DNA from: CBDDEC01 sp965198045
GTDB taxonomy: Bacteria > Chloroflexota > Dehalococcoidia > UBA2979
Assembly (NCBI GenBank): GCA_965198045.1
Contig: CBDAOL010000009.1
Coordinates: 62,001 to 126,000 of the forward strand
Direction of reading: 5' to 3'
Length of the DNA stretch: 64,000 nucleotides
Numbering within the stretch: position 1 is the first letter of the stretch; every line of letters begins with the position of its first letter. The position numbers were made by a program, and so were the translations under genes. Below are positions 63,255-64,000 of the stretch, one piece after another. The notes under the pieces were generated by a model. The model saw nothing but the letters and a program-made list of their open reading frames with translations. It did no database searches and was not told the DNA's origin.

Positions 63255-64000
63255 GTGGCGTCCGAGACGCCGCCGACCTCGTCGCCCGTCGCGCTGCGCT
63301 GGCGTGGCTACCGCCTCCCACTCGCGCGACCGCTTGGCACCGCTGCGGGATCGCTCGCGGAGCGCAGCGGTATCGTCCTCGAACTGCGCACCGTCGAGGG
63401 TGCACGCGGCATCGGCGAGGCTGCGCCATACCCTGGCCTCTCCAGCGAGACCGTCGAGGACATCGACGAGCTGCTCGCGAGCGACGGTCAGCGCCTGCTC
63501 GACCCGCGGGTTGACCTCACGTCGCTGCCTCCGTCGCTGGCCTGTGGCATCGACACGGCGTTGCTCGACCTCGTCGCTCACCAGCACGAAGTGGCGGTTG
63601 CTGCGCTGCTCGACGGCGACGCTGCCGAGAGCGTCGAGGTGAACGCCGTCATCGGCGACGGCGACTTGGTCGAGGTGAAGGCGCAAGCCGGGGCTGCCGC
63701 TGCAGCCGGCTACCGAGTGGTCAAGCTGAAAGTCGGCGGCGTGGAACCGATGGTCGATATCGGGCGCATCGCCGCCGCTCGTTCTGGCGCGCCGGAGGCC
63801 GTCATTCGCCTCGACGCGAACGGGTCGTGGGGCCTGGAGGTAGCGCGTGCGATGCTGGCCGCGACGACCCAGCAGGGCGTCGAGCTGATCGAACAGCCGG
63901 TCGAGGCAGGGCAGATCGAGCAACTCACGTCGCTGCGCGGATCTTCGACGGTTCGGACAGCGGCGGACGAATCGATGTTGCTCGCGCCCGCCGAGGTGAT
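63255..64000 (+). CDS. menC: o-Succinylbenzoate synthase, 3' end beyond the window
   Basis: The frame opens at GTG 63255, two bases after the menA stop, and stays open to the last base. It has the enolase-superfamily start (WRGYRLPLARPLGTAAGSLA), a VVKLKVGG motif with the catalytic KxK lysine, IRLDANGSWGLEVAR (first metal Asp), GVELIEQPVEAG (Glu) and AADESMLL (Asp). It makes o-succinylbenzoate from SHCHC. The rest lies outside. MenE has not yet appeared. Confidence 0.88.
   Translation, partial: MASETPPTSSPVALRWRGYRLPLARPLGTAAGSLAERSGIVLELRTVEGARGIGEAAPYPGLSSETVEDIDELLASDGQRLLDPRVDLTSLPPSLACGIDTALLDLVAHQHEVAVAALLDGDAAESVEVNAVIGDGDLVEVKAQAGAAAAAGYRVVKLKVGGVEPMVDIGRIAAARSGAPEAVIRLDANGSWGLEVARAMLAATTQQGVELIEQPVEAGQIEQLTSLRGSSTVRTAADESMLLAPAEV

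Overview
The window is very GC-rich, gene-dense bacterial chromosome. About 65 protein-coding genes sit on both strands, often in runs whose start and stop codons overlap (ATGA or GTGA). No rRNA, tRNA, CRISPR array, phage or plasmid module was recognised. Gene content (menaquinone pathway, homocysteine methyltransferase/MTHFR fusion, SufR-led SUF operon, glycolate oxidase, methylmalonyl-CoA mutase, acetyl-CoA synthetase, many hotdog-fold and SDR genes) suggests an aerobic, heterotrophic, menaquinone-using lineage. A Chloroflexota (Dehalococcoidia-like) or actinobacterium-like genome fits, but this is inference from content only.

Layout. 0-7 kb: membrane glycosyltransferase, EVE protein, PspC protein, BhmT-MetF fusion, GNAT, and a DUF255-like protein without a CxxC. 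7-9 kb: an IS1182-type element inserted in a DinB gene, whose two halves can be rejoined in frame. 9-14 kb: VOC protein, uracil-DNA glycosylase, membrane protein, ECF sigma/anti-sigma pair, AI-2E-type transporter. 14-16.4 kb: Fur-family regulator and a metal ABC transporter. 16.4-18.7 kb: HxlR regulator within a hotdog-fold thioesterase/dehydratase run. 18.7-24.4 kb: MFS transporter, alanine dehydrogenase, formyltransferase-like protein, P-loop kinase, RsgA, zinc-ribbon protein. 24.4-27.5 kb: FabG, methylmalonyl-CoA mutase, MaoC. 27.6-34.4 kb: compact SUF operon (sufR-C-B-D-Rieske-S-U-T). 34.4-39.1 kb: glcDEF and a Rieske-like protein without ligands. 39-46 kb: SDR, IMPase, methyltransferase, MFS, HAD, Lon-like protease. 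46-52.6 kb: quinone oxidoreductase, KaiC-like ATPase, transglutaminase-like protein, DinB, citrate synthase, acetyl-CoA synthetase. 52.7-55.6 kb: a decayed patch (kelch, CapA and phosphotriesterase fragments) and an unusual M28-like protein. 55.7-57.4 kb: secreted matrixin-like protease. 57.5-64 kb: menFDHBA and the start of menC, cut by the window end.

Functionally, the SUF operon supplies Fe-S clusters (for example to GlcF), the men operon supplies the respiratory quinone, and acetyl-CoA synthetase with citrate synthase feeds acetate into the TCA cycle. The mutase, FabG, MaoC and thioesterase genes point to acyl-CoA and propionyl-CoA turnover.

Several genes (fabG, the mutase, an SDR, the kelch gene) are broken only by single-base changes, mostly in short homopolymers. 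These look more like sequencing or assembly errors than decay. The IS insertion and the joined gene fragments near 53-54 kb are not explained that way.
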